DNA of 64,000 nucleotides from Methylomicrobium lacus_A (GTDB lineage Bacteria > Pseudomonadota > Gammaproteobacteria > Methylococcales > Methylomonadaceae). Made by a program: the position numbers and the translations under genes. Under the pieces are notes generated by a model. It saw nothing but the letters and a program-made list of their open reading frames with translations, had not been told where the DNA came from and searched no databases. The stretch spans positions 3,100,001-3,164,000 of the forward strand of contig NZ_CP169217.1 of assembly GCF_041897535.1 (NCBI RefSeq). Reading direction: 5' to 3'. Below are positions 6,338 through 15,578 of this stretch, piece after piece (the stretch's first letter is position 1; each line of letters starts with the position of its first letter).

Positions 6338-7888
6338 GTGAAATGGTTCGTACGCGCCGACATCGACGGCTTTTTCGGTCTGGCTTTGGATAATCTGGTG
6401 CAATTGCTGGTGATCGTCGGTTTGTGCGGTCACGTGTTGGGCTTTTCGGACGATCTGATCTATCGGCACATCCTGCCAGGCGCTGCGGTGTCGGTCTTGC
6501 TCGGCAATATCTTTTACGCTTATCAGGCCAAACGTCTGGCGGCGGCGACCGGCCGCGACGATATTTGCGCCTTGCCTTACGGCATCAACACCGTGTCGCT
6601 GTTCGCGTATATTTTTCTGGTGATGCTGCCCGCGAAGCTGATTGCGGAAGCCAGCGGGGCCGAGCATCCTGAAACGATCGCCTGGCAGGCGGGTCTGTTG
6701 GCCTGTTTCGGCTCCGGCCTGATCGAACTGGGCGGCGCATTTGTGGTCGAGAAGCTAAGAAAAGCCACGCCGCGCGCGGCCTTGCTGTCCACCCTGGCCG
6801 GCATCGCGCTGACCTTCATTGCGCTCGGTTTTTTGTTCCGCGCCTATGCGCATCCGGTCGTCGGCCTGGTCACCTTCGCGGTGATCCTGCTGGTCTATTT
6901 CGGCCGGCTGCGCTTTCGCGGCAATCTGCCGGGCGGCTTGGTGGCGGTGATACTGGGCGTGTTATTGTCCTGGGGAGTGGGGCTCGCGCCGGTCGGCCCC
7001 CTGCCGGATAATCCGATCCGTTGGTATTGGCCGCTACCGGTGGCCGGCGATTTGTGGCAGGCCCTGGTTTCCAAGGACAGCCTGAGCTATCTGTCCGTGA
7101 TCGTGCCGATGGGGCTGTTCACTCTGATCGGCTCGCTGCAAAACATCGAATCGGCCGAAGCGGCCGGCGACAGCTATCCGACACGCTCTTCGCTGGCCGC
7201 GAACGGGATAGGAACCTTGGCTGCCAGCCTGTTCGGCTCCTGCTTTCCGACCACGATCTATATCGGTCATCCGGGCTGGAAGGCGATGGGCGCCCGCGCC
7301 GGCTATTCGATATTGAACGGCGCTTTCATCACCTTGATTTGCCTGACCGGCAGCCTGTCCTACATCGCCTGGGCGGTGCCGATCGACGCCGGCATGGCGA
7401 TCGTATTGTGGATCGGCATCGTGATCGCGGCGCAGGCGTTTCAGGAAACCCCGAAAAGCCATGCGCCGGCGGTCGTGATGGGGCTGTTGCCCGGCATCGC
7501 CGCCTGGGGCGCGTTCATGGCCAAGAGCGGGGTGCGTGCGGCGGACTACGGCGGCGCGCCGATGCCCGCCTTCTCGGACACGATGCTGGCGCGGTTTGCA
7601 CAGGCCGATATCTGGATCGGCGGCGCCTTTGCGCTGGAGCAGGGCTTCATTTTTAGCGCGATGATCTTGGCCGCGTTGACGGTCGCGGTGATCGAGCGCC
7701 ATTTCATCAAGGCCGCCCTTTGGTCGGGTTCGGCCAGCCTTTTGTCTGCTTTGGGCCTGATGCACTCCTACCGCTGGACCCCGGCGGATACCGCGCTGTC
7801 GCTGACGCCGGCCTGGGAGTGGGCTTTGGCCTATTTGCTGATGGGGCTGATATTTTTGAGCGCGAAGTGGCTGCTGGTTGAGGATTGA
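6338..7888 (+). CDS. NCS2/AzgA-like permease of the xanthine/uracil family
   Basis: 516-residue inner-membrane protein with about 12-14 hydrophobic segments along its length. The opening VRADIDGFFGLALDNLVQLL and the repeated short glycine-rich loops suit the xanthine/uracil/vitamin C permease superfamily; substrate cannot be read from the sequence. The last transmembrane segment runs almost to the stop. It starts a same-strand group with a hydrolase-like protein, an amidohydrolase and an EamA-like small membrane protein, so it may import a heterocyclic compound cleaved by the amidohydrolase. That link is inference. Confidence 0.75.
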   Translation: MKWFVRADIDGFFGLALDNLVQLLVIVGLCGHVLGFSDDLIYRHILPGAAVSVLLGNIFYAYQAKRLAAATGRDDICALPYGINTVSLFAYIFLVMLPAKLIAEASGAEHPETIAWQAGLLACFGSGLIELGGAFVVEKLRKATPRAALLSTLAGIALTFIALGFLFRAYAHPVVGLVTFAVILLVYFGRLRFRGNLPGGLVAVILGVLLSWGVGLAPVGPLPDNPIRWYWPLPVAGDLWQALVSKDSLSYLSVIVPMGLFTLIGSLQNIESAEAAGDSYPTRSSLAANGIGTLAASLFGSCFPTTIYIGHPGWKAMGARAGYSILNGAFITLICLTGSLSYIAWAVPIDAGMAIVLWIGIVIAAQAFQETPKSHAPAVVMGLLPGIAAWGAFMAKSGVRAADYGGAPMPAFSDTMLARFAQADIWIGGAFALEQGFIFSAMILAALTVAVIERHFIKAALWSGSASLLSALGLMHSYRWTPADTALSLTPAWEWALAYLLMGLIFLSAKWLLVED

Positions 7889-7967
7889 TAGCGGAATTTA
7901 ATGCGTCTTCCGAAATCGAATCCACTATTGACGGTAAGCGGGGCCGGTGGAGAGGGGATCATCGACG

Positions 7968-8645
7968 ATGGCAAAAGAAGCGCTGATGATACTGACCGGA
8001 ATAACCGCCGATGCGAGCAAAAAGGCGCATGTGCTGGATTATTTTCGGGGAAATACCGAATACGAAGTTTTCCTGCCCCGGCTTTGCCAATTTTGCGGTA
8101 TTGATTGGTCGGCGCGGCAACTGGCCTGGTTTCTTGAAAGGCATCAAATCGGGCGGTATTCGCGCTGCCATTTCGTTTGCTATATTTCCGGAGGGTTCAT
8201 CTTGCGTCAGGCCTTGAGCGTGAAGCCGATAGCGAATGTCGGGCGCGTCGTTTATCTGCGTTCTCCGTTTCAGGAAGCGGTTCCGGAACGGGTCATCGAA
8301 CAATTGGGATCGATCGCGGCGGCATTCAGCAACGGCAAGATGCTGTTCGATCTGGCATCCCGGGATAAGGACCGGCTACCGGTGATTGGCGCGGAGGAGG
8401 GCGTGATCCTCGAGAAAGGCGTTTCCGCCATGGCCGCGCAACTGGGCATCAGGGCGGACCAGTTCGAAGTCTATCGCCACCGCGAAGCGTTTTGCCTTCC
8501 TCCCGCGAAGGCGGTTTTCTGTACCGAATTGAGCCACGATGATGTTTACACCTCGGATGCGCTCCTGGCCAGGATCGCGGCTTTTCTGGAATCGGGCAGT
8601 TTTGCCGGCGCTACGGCGATTGATGCGTGGAAGGAGTCGTCCTAG
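7968..8645 (+). CDS. alpha/beta-hydrolase-like protein lacking the nucleophile elbow Ser
   Basis: 225 residues from ATG 7968, which has AGAGGGG ten bases upstream. The pattern VCYISGGFILRQAL at about residues 65-80 lies where alpha/beta hydrolases have G-x-S-x-G after a strand, but the nucleophile position is Ile. The C-terminal SHDDVYTSDALLARIAAFL resembles the catalytic-His region of lipases. I call the fold tentatively and no activity. It follows the permease by 79 bases and is immediately followed by the amidohydrolase. Confidence 0.5.
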   Translation: MAKEALMILTGITADASKKAHVLDYFRGNTEYEVFLPRLCQFCGIDWSARQLAWFLERHQIGRYSRCHFVCYISGGFILRQALSVKPIANVGRVVYLRSPFQEAVPERVIEQLGSIAAAFSNGKMLFDLASRDKDRLPVIGAEEGVILEKGVSAMAAQLGIRADQFEVYRHREAFCLPPAKAVFCTELSHDDVYTSDALLARIAAFLESGSFAGATAIDAWKESS

Positions 8646-9488
8646 ATGATCATCGACGGCCACCAGCATATCGTCGGCGATTATGCGCCGATTCTCGAGC
8701 GCATGGACGCATTAGGCATAGCCAAGACCGTGCTGGTCGGCGTCGGCGTCCGTAATCTCGATGTGGTCACGATCCACGACTCGCCGTTGTTCCGCAGCCA
8801 TCTGCTGTTTCGGACCCTCGGCATGCTCAAGGCGCGGCAGCTGGTCAATTCGCGGGCCTTCCGCGAGAATCTGCTCGGCGACCCGCGCAACGAGGATGTC
8901 TTGCGGGCCGTGCGCGAGCGCCCGGACCGTTTTTACGGATTCGCGTTCGTCAATCCCGAATCTCCCCATGCGTTCACGGAGCTTCGGCGCTGCCTTGCAG
9001 AGGGGTTTCGGGGCATCAAGCTGGCCCTGGTGCAATACCCGACCGATCTGCGCGGCAGGAACATGACCGCGTTGAGCGAAGTGGCGCGGGAATGCCGGAT
9101 TCCGGTGTTCATGCATCTTGGCATAGGCGCTGCCGCCGCGGAACCGGAATGGCTGGCAGAAGCGTTTTCGGACGTTACCTTCATCATCGCGCATGCCGGC
9201 GTGCAGCGCTTCGAGGAAACGATCGCATTGGCGCGACGGCTCGACAATGTGTTTGTCGACACATCGAGCTATATCGCAACGACAGGAAAGCTCAGGCGCC
9301 TGTGCAAGACGATCGGCGCCGGCAAGCTGATATTCGGCTCCGATGTGCCGGTGATGTGCGAAGATGTCGGGGATGCCTTGGCGAAGATCGATGCGCTGAA
9401 TCTTCCGGCAGCGGAGAAAGCGAAAATATTGGGCGGAAACCTGGCCGCGATCCTGGCGCAAACGGGTCACCCGACCACAACATCCTGA
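8646..9488 (+). CDS. amidohydrolase family protein (TIM barrel)
   Basis: 280 residues. The start MIIDGHQHI carries the strand-1 HxH metal motif. Later features are FMHLGIGAAAAEPEW (metal His region), FIIAHAGV (His at strand 6) and FGSDVPVMCED with the catalytic Asp near residue 235. This is the amidohydrolase_2 pattern, covering decarboxylases and lactonases as well as amidases, so substrate is open. The start codon follows the upstream stop directly, implying translational coupling, and the EamA-like gene is close behind. Confidence 0.8.
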   Translation: MIIDGHQHIVGDYAPILERMDALGIAKTVLVGVGVRNLDVVTIHDSPLFRSHLLFRTLGMLKARQLVNSRAFRENLLGDPRNEDVLRAVRERPDRFYGFAFVNPESPHAFTELRRCLAEGFRGIKLALVQYPTDLRGRNMTALSEVARECRIPVFMHLGIGAAAAEPEWLAEAFSDVTFIIAHAGVQRFEETIALARRLDNVFVDTSSYIATTGKLRRLCKTIGAGKLIFGSDVPVMCEDVGDALAKIDALNLPAAEKAKILGGNLAAILAQTGHPTTTS

Positions 9489-9500
9489 GTGGAGGCTGAT

Positions 9501-9848
9501 ATGGAAACACCGATCCTTTCGGTACTATTATTCGTGTTCGCCGCGATCGCCGGCGCGGTCGGCCAGTTTCTTTACAAGACCGGCGCCGATGCGGCGGGCG
9601 GCGGCATCCTCTCGTATCTTCTGAATGCCCGGCTGTGGGCCGGCGTCGTCTGCTATATCAGCGTGATGGTGTCGTTCATCGCCGCCTTTAAAAAAGGCGG
9701 ATCGCCGACCGTCCTGTATCCGGTTTATGCGTCGACCTTCATCTGGGCGGCCCTGATCGGACTGTTCGCCTACGGCATCCCGATCAAACCGGTCAATATC
9801 GCCGGCATGGCCTGCATCGTGCTGGGCATGTATTTGATGGGGCGTTAA
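9501..9848 (+). CDS. small EamA/SMR-like four-helix membrane protein
   Basis: 115 residues from ATG 9501, preceded by GTGGAGG; an in-frame GTG at 9489 is less likely. Four transmembrane helices fill the sequence. The second half contains TVLYPVYASTFIWAALIG and a final MACIVLGMYLMG, as in half-size drug/metabolite transporters. Such proteins work as dimers. It ends the group that begins with the permease at 6338. Confidence 0.65.
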   Translation: METPILSVLLFVFAAIAGAVGQFLYKTGADAAGGGILSYLLNARLWAGVVCYISVMVSFIAAFKKGGSPTVLYPVYASTFIWAALIGLFAYGIPIKPVNIAGMACIVLGMYLMGR

Positions 9849-9857
9849 TCCCTTCCG

Positions 9858-10778
9858 TTACTGGGTCAGGCGCAAAAAATAATAGGTCAGTGGCGCGACC
9901 AGGATCAGGCTGTCGATCCGGTCCAACAGGCCGCCGAAGCCCGGCAGCCAGTCGCCGGCATCCTTGACGCCGGCTTCCCGCTTGATCGCCGATTCGAACA
10001 AGTCGCCCCATAACGAGCCGATCGCGATGATCGGCGGCAGCGAGATCAATAGAAAGGCATAGGAAGACTCCGGCAACGCAAAGCCCATCAGCAGGGTTCC
10101 GGCATAGGCGCCAATCAGGTTGCCCGCCACCCCTTCCCAGGTTTTATTCGGACTCAGCGCCGGCGATAATTGATGACGGCCAAACAGCTTGCCGACCGCG
10201 AACGCGCCGTTATCGCTGAGTGCGACCGACGCGCCGAGGACCAGCAGAATCCCCGAACCTCCCGGAATGTGGACCGCGATCAGCAGCAAATGCGCGAGCA
10301 GCCAGGCGATATACGCCCAGCCGAGCGTCGACAGGGCCAGTTGCCGGACGCCGCCGGCAATCGACTGGAAGGCAAGCGGCTGCGCGACGGCGACCAACAA
10401 CAGCAGCGGGGCCAGGAGAAAAAAGCCGTCGAGCGACAGCACCGCAACCGGCGCCGCGATCAGGGTCATGCCGAGCAACACGTTGCGATAGGCCGGCACC
10501 AGGCTGACCAGCGCCGCATATTCCCGGATGCCCTGCCAGGAGATCGCGGCGACCAGGACGCACAAAGTCAGGGGGCCGCCGAGCACCGCGCTCACGAAAA
10601 TCGGCGCGATGATCGCCCAGGTCCGCCACTTGAGGAATAACGAGGCCTGCAGTATCCGGCCTAAATTCCTGCGTTCGACCCAAAGAATCAGCGCCAGACT
10701 GAGGCCCAGCAGAATCAGGATGCGGTAGGCCGCCGGCAGAAACAAGGGGCTGTCGATGGGGTTTGCCGGTAGCATCAT
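9858..10778 (-). CDS. cdsA: phosphatidate cytidylyltransferase CdsA
   Basis: 306-residue multi-pass membrane protein that makes CDP-diacylglycerol from phosphatidic acid and CTP. The CDP-DAG synthase signature is seen near the C terminus: SPNKTWEG around residues 205-215, then SLWGDLFESAIKREAGVKDAG. It is the last gene of a minus-strand operon after an acyl ligase-ACP-acyltransferase fusion and a CDP-alcohol phosphatidyltransferase-like protein. This is separate from any frr-uppS-cdsA locus, so it is probably a second, pathway-dedicated copy. Confidence 0.9.
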   Translation of the reverse strand: MMLPANPIDSPLFLPAAYRILILLGLSLALILWVERRNLGRILQASLFLKWRTWAIIAPIFVSAVLGGPLTLCVLVAAISWQGIREYAALVSLVPAYRNVLLGMTLIAAPVAVLSLDGFFLLAPLLLLVAVAQPLAFQSIAGGVRQLALSTLGWAYIAWLLAHLLLIAVHIPGGSGILLVLGASVALSDNGAFAVGKLFGRHQLSPALSPNKTWEGVAGNLIGAYAGTLLMGFALPESSYAFLLISLPPIIAIGSLWGDLFESAIKREAGVKDAGDWLPGFGGLLDRIDSLILVAPLTYYFLRLTQ

Positions 10779-10844
10779 CGCGACTTATCCTAATGAGATC
10801 AAAAGAACCATGTATTTTTAATCTGTAATCGTTTGGCCGCTTCG

Positions 10845-11534
10845 TCAAGCGCTCGCCGAAGCGCGCAGATAACGCGCCGCGCGCCGGAGACGCAAGATCG
10901 CCGTCAGGAGGCTGCCCGCACAAATGACCGCCAAGGCCAGGCTTGTCAAACCCAAGGGCTGCGTATCGCCGAACGCGGGGTGCCAGCGCTCGGGCGTGAA
11001 ACCGAGGTAGGCCGCGGCGGCGATGATCACCGCCATGCGCTGAGGTTTTGCCATCGGCCCGCCAAAATCGCTCGGCGCGCCGACGCTTCTGGCCGCGACG
11101 CGGACATAGGCGGTGAATACCGCGGCCGAAGCGGCGATGTAGCCAAGCTCGACATGGCCGCCGGCGCTGTAGCCGGCGCCGACCAGAATGATGAAATCGG
11201 CAATCCGGTCGGGAATCTCGTTATACAACGCGCCCAGCGGCGAGCCTTTTCCCCATTCGACCGCGACCATGCCGTCCAGCATGTTACAAATCAGGCGGAG
11301 GCCCGCCATCGTGCCGGCGACGATCCACAACAGATGGCTTTGGATGGAATCGGCGCCTGCGGTCAGTGCGAAGGCAAGCCCGCTGACCAGGGCCGCCAGC
11401 ACCCCGCAGATCGAAATCGTATCGGGCGATACATCGGCCTCTGCCAACCAATGCGCGACCTTTTTTGACCAGCGGTTTTCGCGCGCCGGCACTGACCGGC
11501 GGTCGATGTTCTTCGAATGGCTGTCATTTGGCAT
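10845..11534 (-). CDS. CDP-alcohol phosphatidyltransferase-like protein, variant active site
   Basis: 229 residues, about six membrane helices. The family motif is D-x2-D-G-x2-A-R-x8-9-G-x3-D-x3-D. Here the region reads NMLDGMVAVEWGKGSPLG then ALYNEIPDRIAD: the first and third Asp are Asn and the Arg is not in place. These changes look like a coherent variant subfamily rather than random decay because the rest is well kept. It may use a different head group or metal arrangement. Flanked by cdsA and the acyl-ligase fusion on the same strand, it is likely part of one lipid pathway. Confidence 0.75.
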   Translation of the reverse strand: MPNDSHSKNIDRRSVPARENRWSKKVAHWLAEADVSPDTISICGVLAALVSGLAFALTAGADSIQSHLLWIVAGTMAGLRLICNMLDGMVAVEWGKGSPLGALYNEIPDRIADFIILVGAGYSAGGHVELGYIAASAAVFTAYVRVAARSVGAPSDFGGPMAKPQRMAVIIAAAAYLGFTPERWHPAFGDTQPLGLTSLALAVICAGSLLTAILRLRRAARYLRASASA

Positions 11535-11558
11535 GTCGTCCTCGCTAGGGCTCAGGTT

Positions 11559-14102
11559 TCAGGCGGATTCATCACTGGGTTCGTCAAGCAATTGTAACAG
11601 GGCCGCATGCAAGATGCTTGTGGCGTCCTGTTTTTCGATGCCGGGCGGGATATTGACCGGTGTCCCAAAATGCACGCGAACCTCGTGACGGTGCGGCCAG
11701 ACCGCGCCTTTCGGCAGGATTTGGAAACCGCCGCTGACCGCGACCGGCACGATCGGAACTCCGAGCCCCGTGGCCAGATAGCCGATGCCGGGTTTGAAGT
11801 CCAACAATCGGCCGCTGGTCGAACGGGTTCCTTCGGGATAGATCAACACCGACCAGCCCTTGTCGATCAATTCGCCGCAAAATTCGAGACTGCTCCGGAT
11901 CGAGCCTTCGCGCGTGAACGGAAAGGCATTGATCGCGAGCGGAAGCGCGATTGCCAGCAGGCGGTTGCTGAAAAAATAATCGGCCGCGGCCGCGACGGCC
12001 AATTTTCTGCGAATCGGCGCCGGCAGCGCGCGCAGGATCGAAAGCGTGTCGACATGGCTGCTGTGATTGGCGATGAACAGCGCGGGCGGGGCGAGATCGC
12101 TGAGGTTCTCGGTGCCGGTGACGGTGAACGAACGGCTCAACCCGCGATGTGCCGGGAACGCAATCGCTTGTTGCAGCAAACGGCGCGCGGCGCCGGACGC
12201 GCCGGTCAGCGGCCAGGCCGGGAATCTTGCCGCCGCCGTGGCTTTCTCGCCGCGTTTGACCAAGTCTTCGAGATCGCCGACGCGGCGGATGCCGATCAGG
12301 TCGACATCATCGAGATGCACGCCCAGTTTCTGTTCCAACAGCACGGCCAGTTCGACCCGGTCCAGCGAATCCAGACCCAAATCCAGATCCAGGTCGGAGT
12401 TTTCCGAGATCGATTGCAGCGGAACCTTGCAGACGGTGGCCAATAATTGCTCCAGGGTGGCCAGTTCACCGGAGTCAGGAACCTGATTTGCCGCGTGCAT
12501 GTTCCGAGGATTTTGATTCAGCAGCGCCTCCCGCACTTTCCAGCGCTGGATTTTCAGCAACGGCGTGAGCGGAAAGTCGCCGTGCCAAATGCGGACGGCG
12601 GCGATTCTTTGATGCGGGGCCAGCTTCGCATTGGCTAAGCGTACCGCATGATGGGCGATGGCCATTTGTTCCGCAGGTTCTCCAGTATCTTCCGATAGCC
12701 GCAGGACCGCGGTGATACCGTTAGCCCCCGCGGCATCGGGCAATGCCATCACGATGCAGCCGGCGACGCCGGGCTCGGCTTCGACGATCGGTTCAATGTC
12801 TTCCGGAAAGACGTTCAGGCCGCTTGCCAGCACGATCGAATTGTTGCAGCGCCCCTTCACATAGAGTTCGCCGTATTGGCCGATTTCGCCGAGATCGGCG
12901 GTTCGGTAGTAGTGATCCTGGGTGAACGCGGCGCGGGTGGCTTGCTCGTTTTTCCAATAGCCCTGAGTGACATTGTCGCCCTTGACCAGAATTTCGCCTT
13001 GCTCCGAGAGTTTGACGAGGATGCCTGGCTTTGGCCAGCCGACAGAACCCTGAATTCTTCGATCGAAATGGTTGGTCGCGATCACCGGCGCGCATTCGGT
13101 TGCGCCGTAGCCTTGCACCACGCGGATGCCGAGGTGTTCCAGATGCTGTTCCAAATGCAGAGGCAACGCTGCGCCGCCGCAGACGAAAAACTTCGGCAAG
13201 CGGGCGGCCTCCGGAAATAACAGATCGGTGAAAAAACGTCGACAGCCAAACGGCAAATGCCGCCCGAGGCGAGGCCAATGTTGCCATAATCGTTTTTGTC
13301 CGTTGCCGATGATCGATGCTTCGATCGCGCCGAGCAGCAGTTCGAGTATCTGCGGCACCGCAACGACGCCGTGAATCCGCTTCTTCGCGAGTTTTTGCAG
13401 AATGGCCGAGGAATGCCGGCCGTCCGGATAAAACAGGGTCGCTCCATGCAGCAAGGGCGCGAACAAGCCGACCGTCTGTTCGAACAGATGCGAGAGCGGC
13501 AGCAGCGATAGAAAACGGACCTCTTGCCATGACGGATAGACGTCCTGAATCGCCTGAATGCTGAAGAGAATGTTGCGATGGGTCAGGATGACCCCTTTCG
13601 GTTGGCCGGTCGTGCCCGAAGTAAAGATGATTTCGGCGACATCGTCGGGTTTGGGGCTCATTGGCAGTGCCGCCTCCGGCCGTTCGGACCAGTCGAGATC
13701 GGCCAAATTGATCCGTGGAATCGCGGAAATCTGCTCGGCCGCATGACTGCCGATAAATGCCGAGGCTTCGACCGATGCGGCGATGCGGGCAACGAAATCC
13801 GGAGAAGAATGCTGGTCAAGCGGCACAATGATCACCCCGGCAACCCAACACCCCAGATAAACGGCTACCCATTGCGGATCGTTGAAGCCCTGAACCAGGA
13901 CTTTAGAGCCGGGAGGCAACCGGTAATCTTCAAGCAGTTGGCGTGCTACATGCCTAGCGACGCGGTTAAGGCGCGCGTAACTCCAGACATCGTCGCGCAG
14001 TCCTGAACGCTTGATCAGGGCCGGCCTGTCGCCAAAGGTCTCGGCTATCTGGGTCAAAAGCTCGGCCAACGTGGTTGTTGTGGTGCTGATTTCCGTCTGC
14101 AT
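11559..14102 (-). CDS. fused acyl-AMP ligase - ACP - acyltransferase
   Basis: 847 residues from ATG 14102 (MQTEIS); a longer frame to 14237 has no support. Residues 1-540 are an adenylate-forming acyl ligase with IIFTSGTTGQPKGVILTH and RTADLGEIGQYGELYVKGR. Around residues 555-630 is an acyl-carrier domain with GLDSLDRVEL, whose Ser takes phosphopantetheine. The C-terminal 200 residues are PlsC-type, with NHSSHVDTLS (H-x4-D) and YPEGTRS. Such a protein could activate a fatty acid, load it on its own ACP and transfer it to a lysophospholipid or glycerol-phosphate. It leads the operon with the CDP-alcohol transferase and cdsA. It differs from Aas by carrying the ACP and by domain order. Confidence 0.88.
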   Translation of the reverse strand: MQTEISTTTTTLAELLTQIAETFGDRPALIKRSGLRDDVWSYARLNRVARHVARQLLEDYRLPPGSKVLVQGFNDPQWVAVYLGCWVAGVIIVPLDQHSSPDFVARIAASVEASAFIGSHAAEQISAIPRINLADLDWSERPEAALPMSPKPDDVAEIIFTSGTTGQPKGVILTHRNILFSIQAIQDVYPSWQEVRFLSLLPLSHLFEQTVGLFAPLLHGATLFYPDGRHSSAILQKLAKKRIHGVVAVPQILELLLGAIEASIIGNGQKRLWQHWPRLGRHLPFGCRRFFTDLLFPEAARLPKFFVCGGAALPLHLEQHLEHLGIRVVQGYGATECAPVIATNHFDRRIQGSVGWPKPGILVKLSEQGEILVKGDNVTQGYWKNEQATRAAFTQDHYYRTADLGEIGQYGELYVKGRCNNSIVLASGLNVFPEDIEPIVEAEPGVAGCIVMALPDAAGANGITAVLRLSEDTGEPAEQMAIAHHAVRLANAKLAPHQRIAAVRIWHGDFPLTPLLKIQRWKVREALLNQNPRNMHAANQVPDSGELATLEQLLATVCKVPLQSISENSDLDLDLGLDSLDRVELAVLLEQKLGVHLDDVDLIGIRRVGDLEDLVKRGEKATAAARFPAWPLTGASGAARRLLQQAIAFPAHRGLSRSFTVTGTENLSDLAPPALFIANHSSHVDTLSILRALPAPIRRKLAVAAAADYFFSNRLLAIALPLAINAFPFTREGSIRSSLEFCGELIDKGWSVLIYPEGTRSTSGRLLDFKPGIGYLATGLGVPIVPVAVSGGFQILPKGAVWPHRHEVRVHFGTPVNIPPGIEKQDATSILHAALLQLLDEPSDESA

Positions 14103-14507
14103 AGTTCTCAGTGGCCCGTGCTTGAATTGCCTTGTTTGAACTAAATTGTAATTCGCGCGGCATGCGCGGATCAATGGGCAGGATGATTCTTTCAGCGCGG
14201 TGATGGATATCCCGCTTGGTGAAGATTTTGCCGACATGATCCTTGGCCGTCGTCAATGTTGCATGGACACACCCGTCAGACAAACGTAAAAAAAACCTAT
14301 TCAGGACTTGTCACTGGGGTTAGATTTTATTAATCGGCTTCGTCCAGTGGAATCTATCCGCGCGGGCGGCAATTTCCTGGATTGATGCTTTCTTCGAAAT
14401 GGATGCGCTGCTTCCGATTTTTCAAGACGCCTTGCTATTGACCTGAGAAGCCCATCCGACCGACAATCTGTCCTACCTATGCTGGATACACTCTTTAATT
14501 TCACTTC
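14103..14507. other. 405-base divergent intergenic region, no gene seen
   Basis: It separates the acyl-ligase operon (minus) from glcE (plus). The only reading frames are short and have random composition. It should hold divergent promoters, but I see no strong -35/-10 pair. Confidence 0.5.
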
Positions 14508-15578
14508 ATGACGGCGGCTTCCAACGACCATACCCAAAGTCTGCAACAGCGCGTTGCGCGGGCGATGGTGGCCAAAATACCGCTCCTTATCACCGGCGGC
14601 GGCAGCAAGGCTTTTTACGGCAGGGAGGCTTCCGGCGAGCCATTAGGCATGAACGGCCATCGCGGCATCGTCAATTACCATCCGTCCGAACTGGTCGTGA
14701 CCGCGCGTGCCGGCACTCCGCTTTCGGAGCTTGAGCAGACGCTCGCCGAACACGGCCAGATGCTCGCCTTCGAGCCGCCGCATTTCGGCGCTTCGGCGAC
14801 CCTGGGCGGCACGATCGCCTGCGGTTTTTCGGGACCCCGGCGGCCCTTTGCGGGCTCGGCCCGGGATTGCGTGCTCGGCTGCAAGATCATCAACGGCAGG
14901 GCGGAAGTGCTGGCGTTCGGCGGCGAGGTGATCAAGAACGTCGCCGGTTTCGACGTGTCGCGGCTGATGGTCGGCGCGCTCGGCACCTTGGGCGTGTTGC
15001 TCGAAATCTCGCTGAAGGTGCTGCCTTTGCCCGAGACGGAGCTGACTTGTGCATTTGAACTGACGGTTGCCGAGGCCTTGGTCAAAATGACGGCGCTGGC
15101 TTCAGGCCCATTGCCGGTCTCGGGACTCAGTTATGACGGACGGCTGCTGTATGTCAGGCTGTCCGGCGCCGAGAGGGCGGTCAAAACGGCGGCGGCGCGC
15201 ATCGGCGGCGCGGCCGCTACGGCCGATAGTGCTTATTGGCGTGATTTGAACGAACACCGGCTCGATTTTTTCGCAACCGAGCTGAATATCTGGCGCTTGA
15301 GTGTGCCGCCTGCGGCCGAGCCATTGGCGCTCGCGGGCGACTGGATCTATGACTGGGGCGGCGGTTTGCGCTGGCTCAAAACGGCGGAGCCGGCGGAGGC
15401 TGTGTTTGCGGCGGCCGAACAGGCGCGGGGGCATGCGCTGCTGTTTAAAGGCAAAGAGCGAGGCAGCGAGGTGTTTCAGCCCTTGACCGGCAAATTGCGG
15501 CAATTGAATCAACGGGGCAAACAGGCGTTCGATCCCTACGGCCTGTTCAATCCCCATAGAATGTATCAGGATTGGTAA
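14508..15578 (+). CDS. glcE: glycolate oxidase FAD-binding subunit GlcE
   Basis: 356 residues. FAD-linked oxidase N-terminal domain with GGGSKAFYGR and the FAD-pyrophosphate stretch GASATLGGTIACGFSGP at about residues 95-115, then VIKNVAGFDVSRLMVG. GlcDEF oxidises glycolate to glyoxylate at the membrane. The stop overlaps the glcF start (TAATG). No glcD is found upstream; the preceding 400 bases are non-coding, so the catalytic FAD subunit must be elsewhere or missing. The start has only a weak ribosome site. Confidence 0.92.
   Translation: MTAASNDHTQSLQQRVARAMVAKIPLLITGGGSKAFYGREASGEPLGMNGHRGIVNYHPSELVVTARAGTPLSELEQTLAEHGQMLAFEPPHFGASATLGGTIACGFSGPRRPFAGSARDCVLGCKIINGRAEVLAFGGEVIKNVAGFDVSRLMVGALGTLGVLLEISLKVLPLPETELTCAFELTVAEALVKMTALASGPLPVSGLSYDGRLLYVRLSGAERAVKTAAARIGGAAATADSAYWRDLNEHRLDFFATELNIWRLSVPPAAEPLALAGDWIYDWGGGLRWLKTAEPAEAVFAAAEQARGHALLFKGKERGSEVFQPLTGKLRQLNQRGKQAFDPYGLFNPHRMYQDW

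Noticed and set aside
14301..14546. 81-codon minus-strand frame before glcE.
   Set aside because: Random composition, no ribosome site, overlaps the glcE start.
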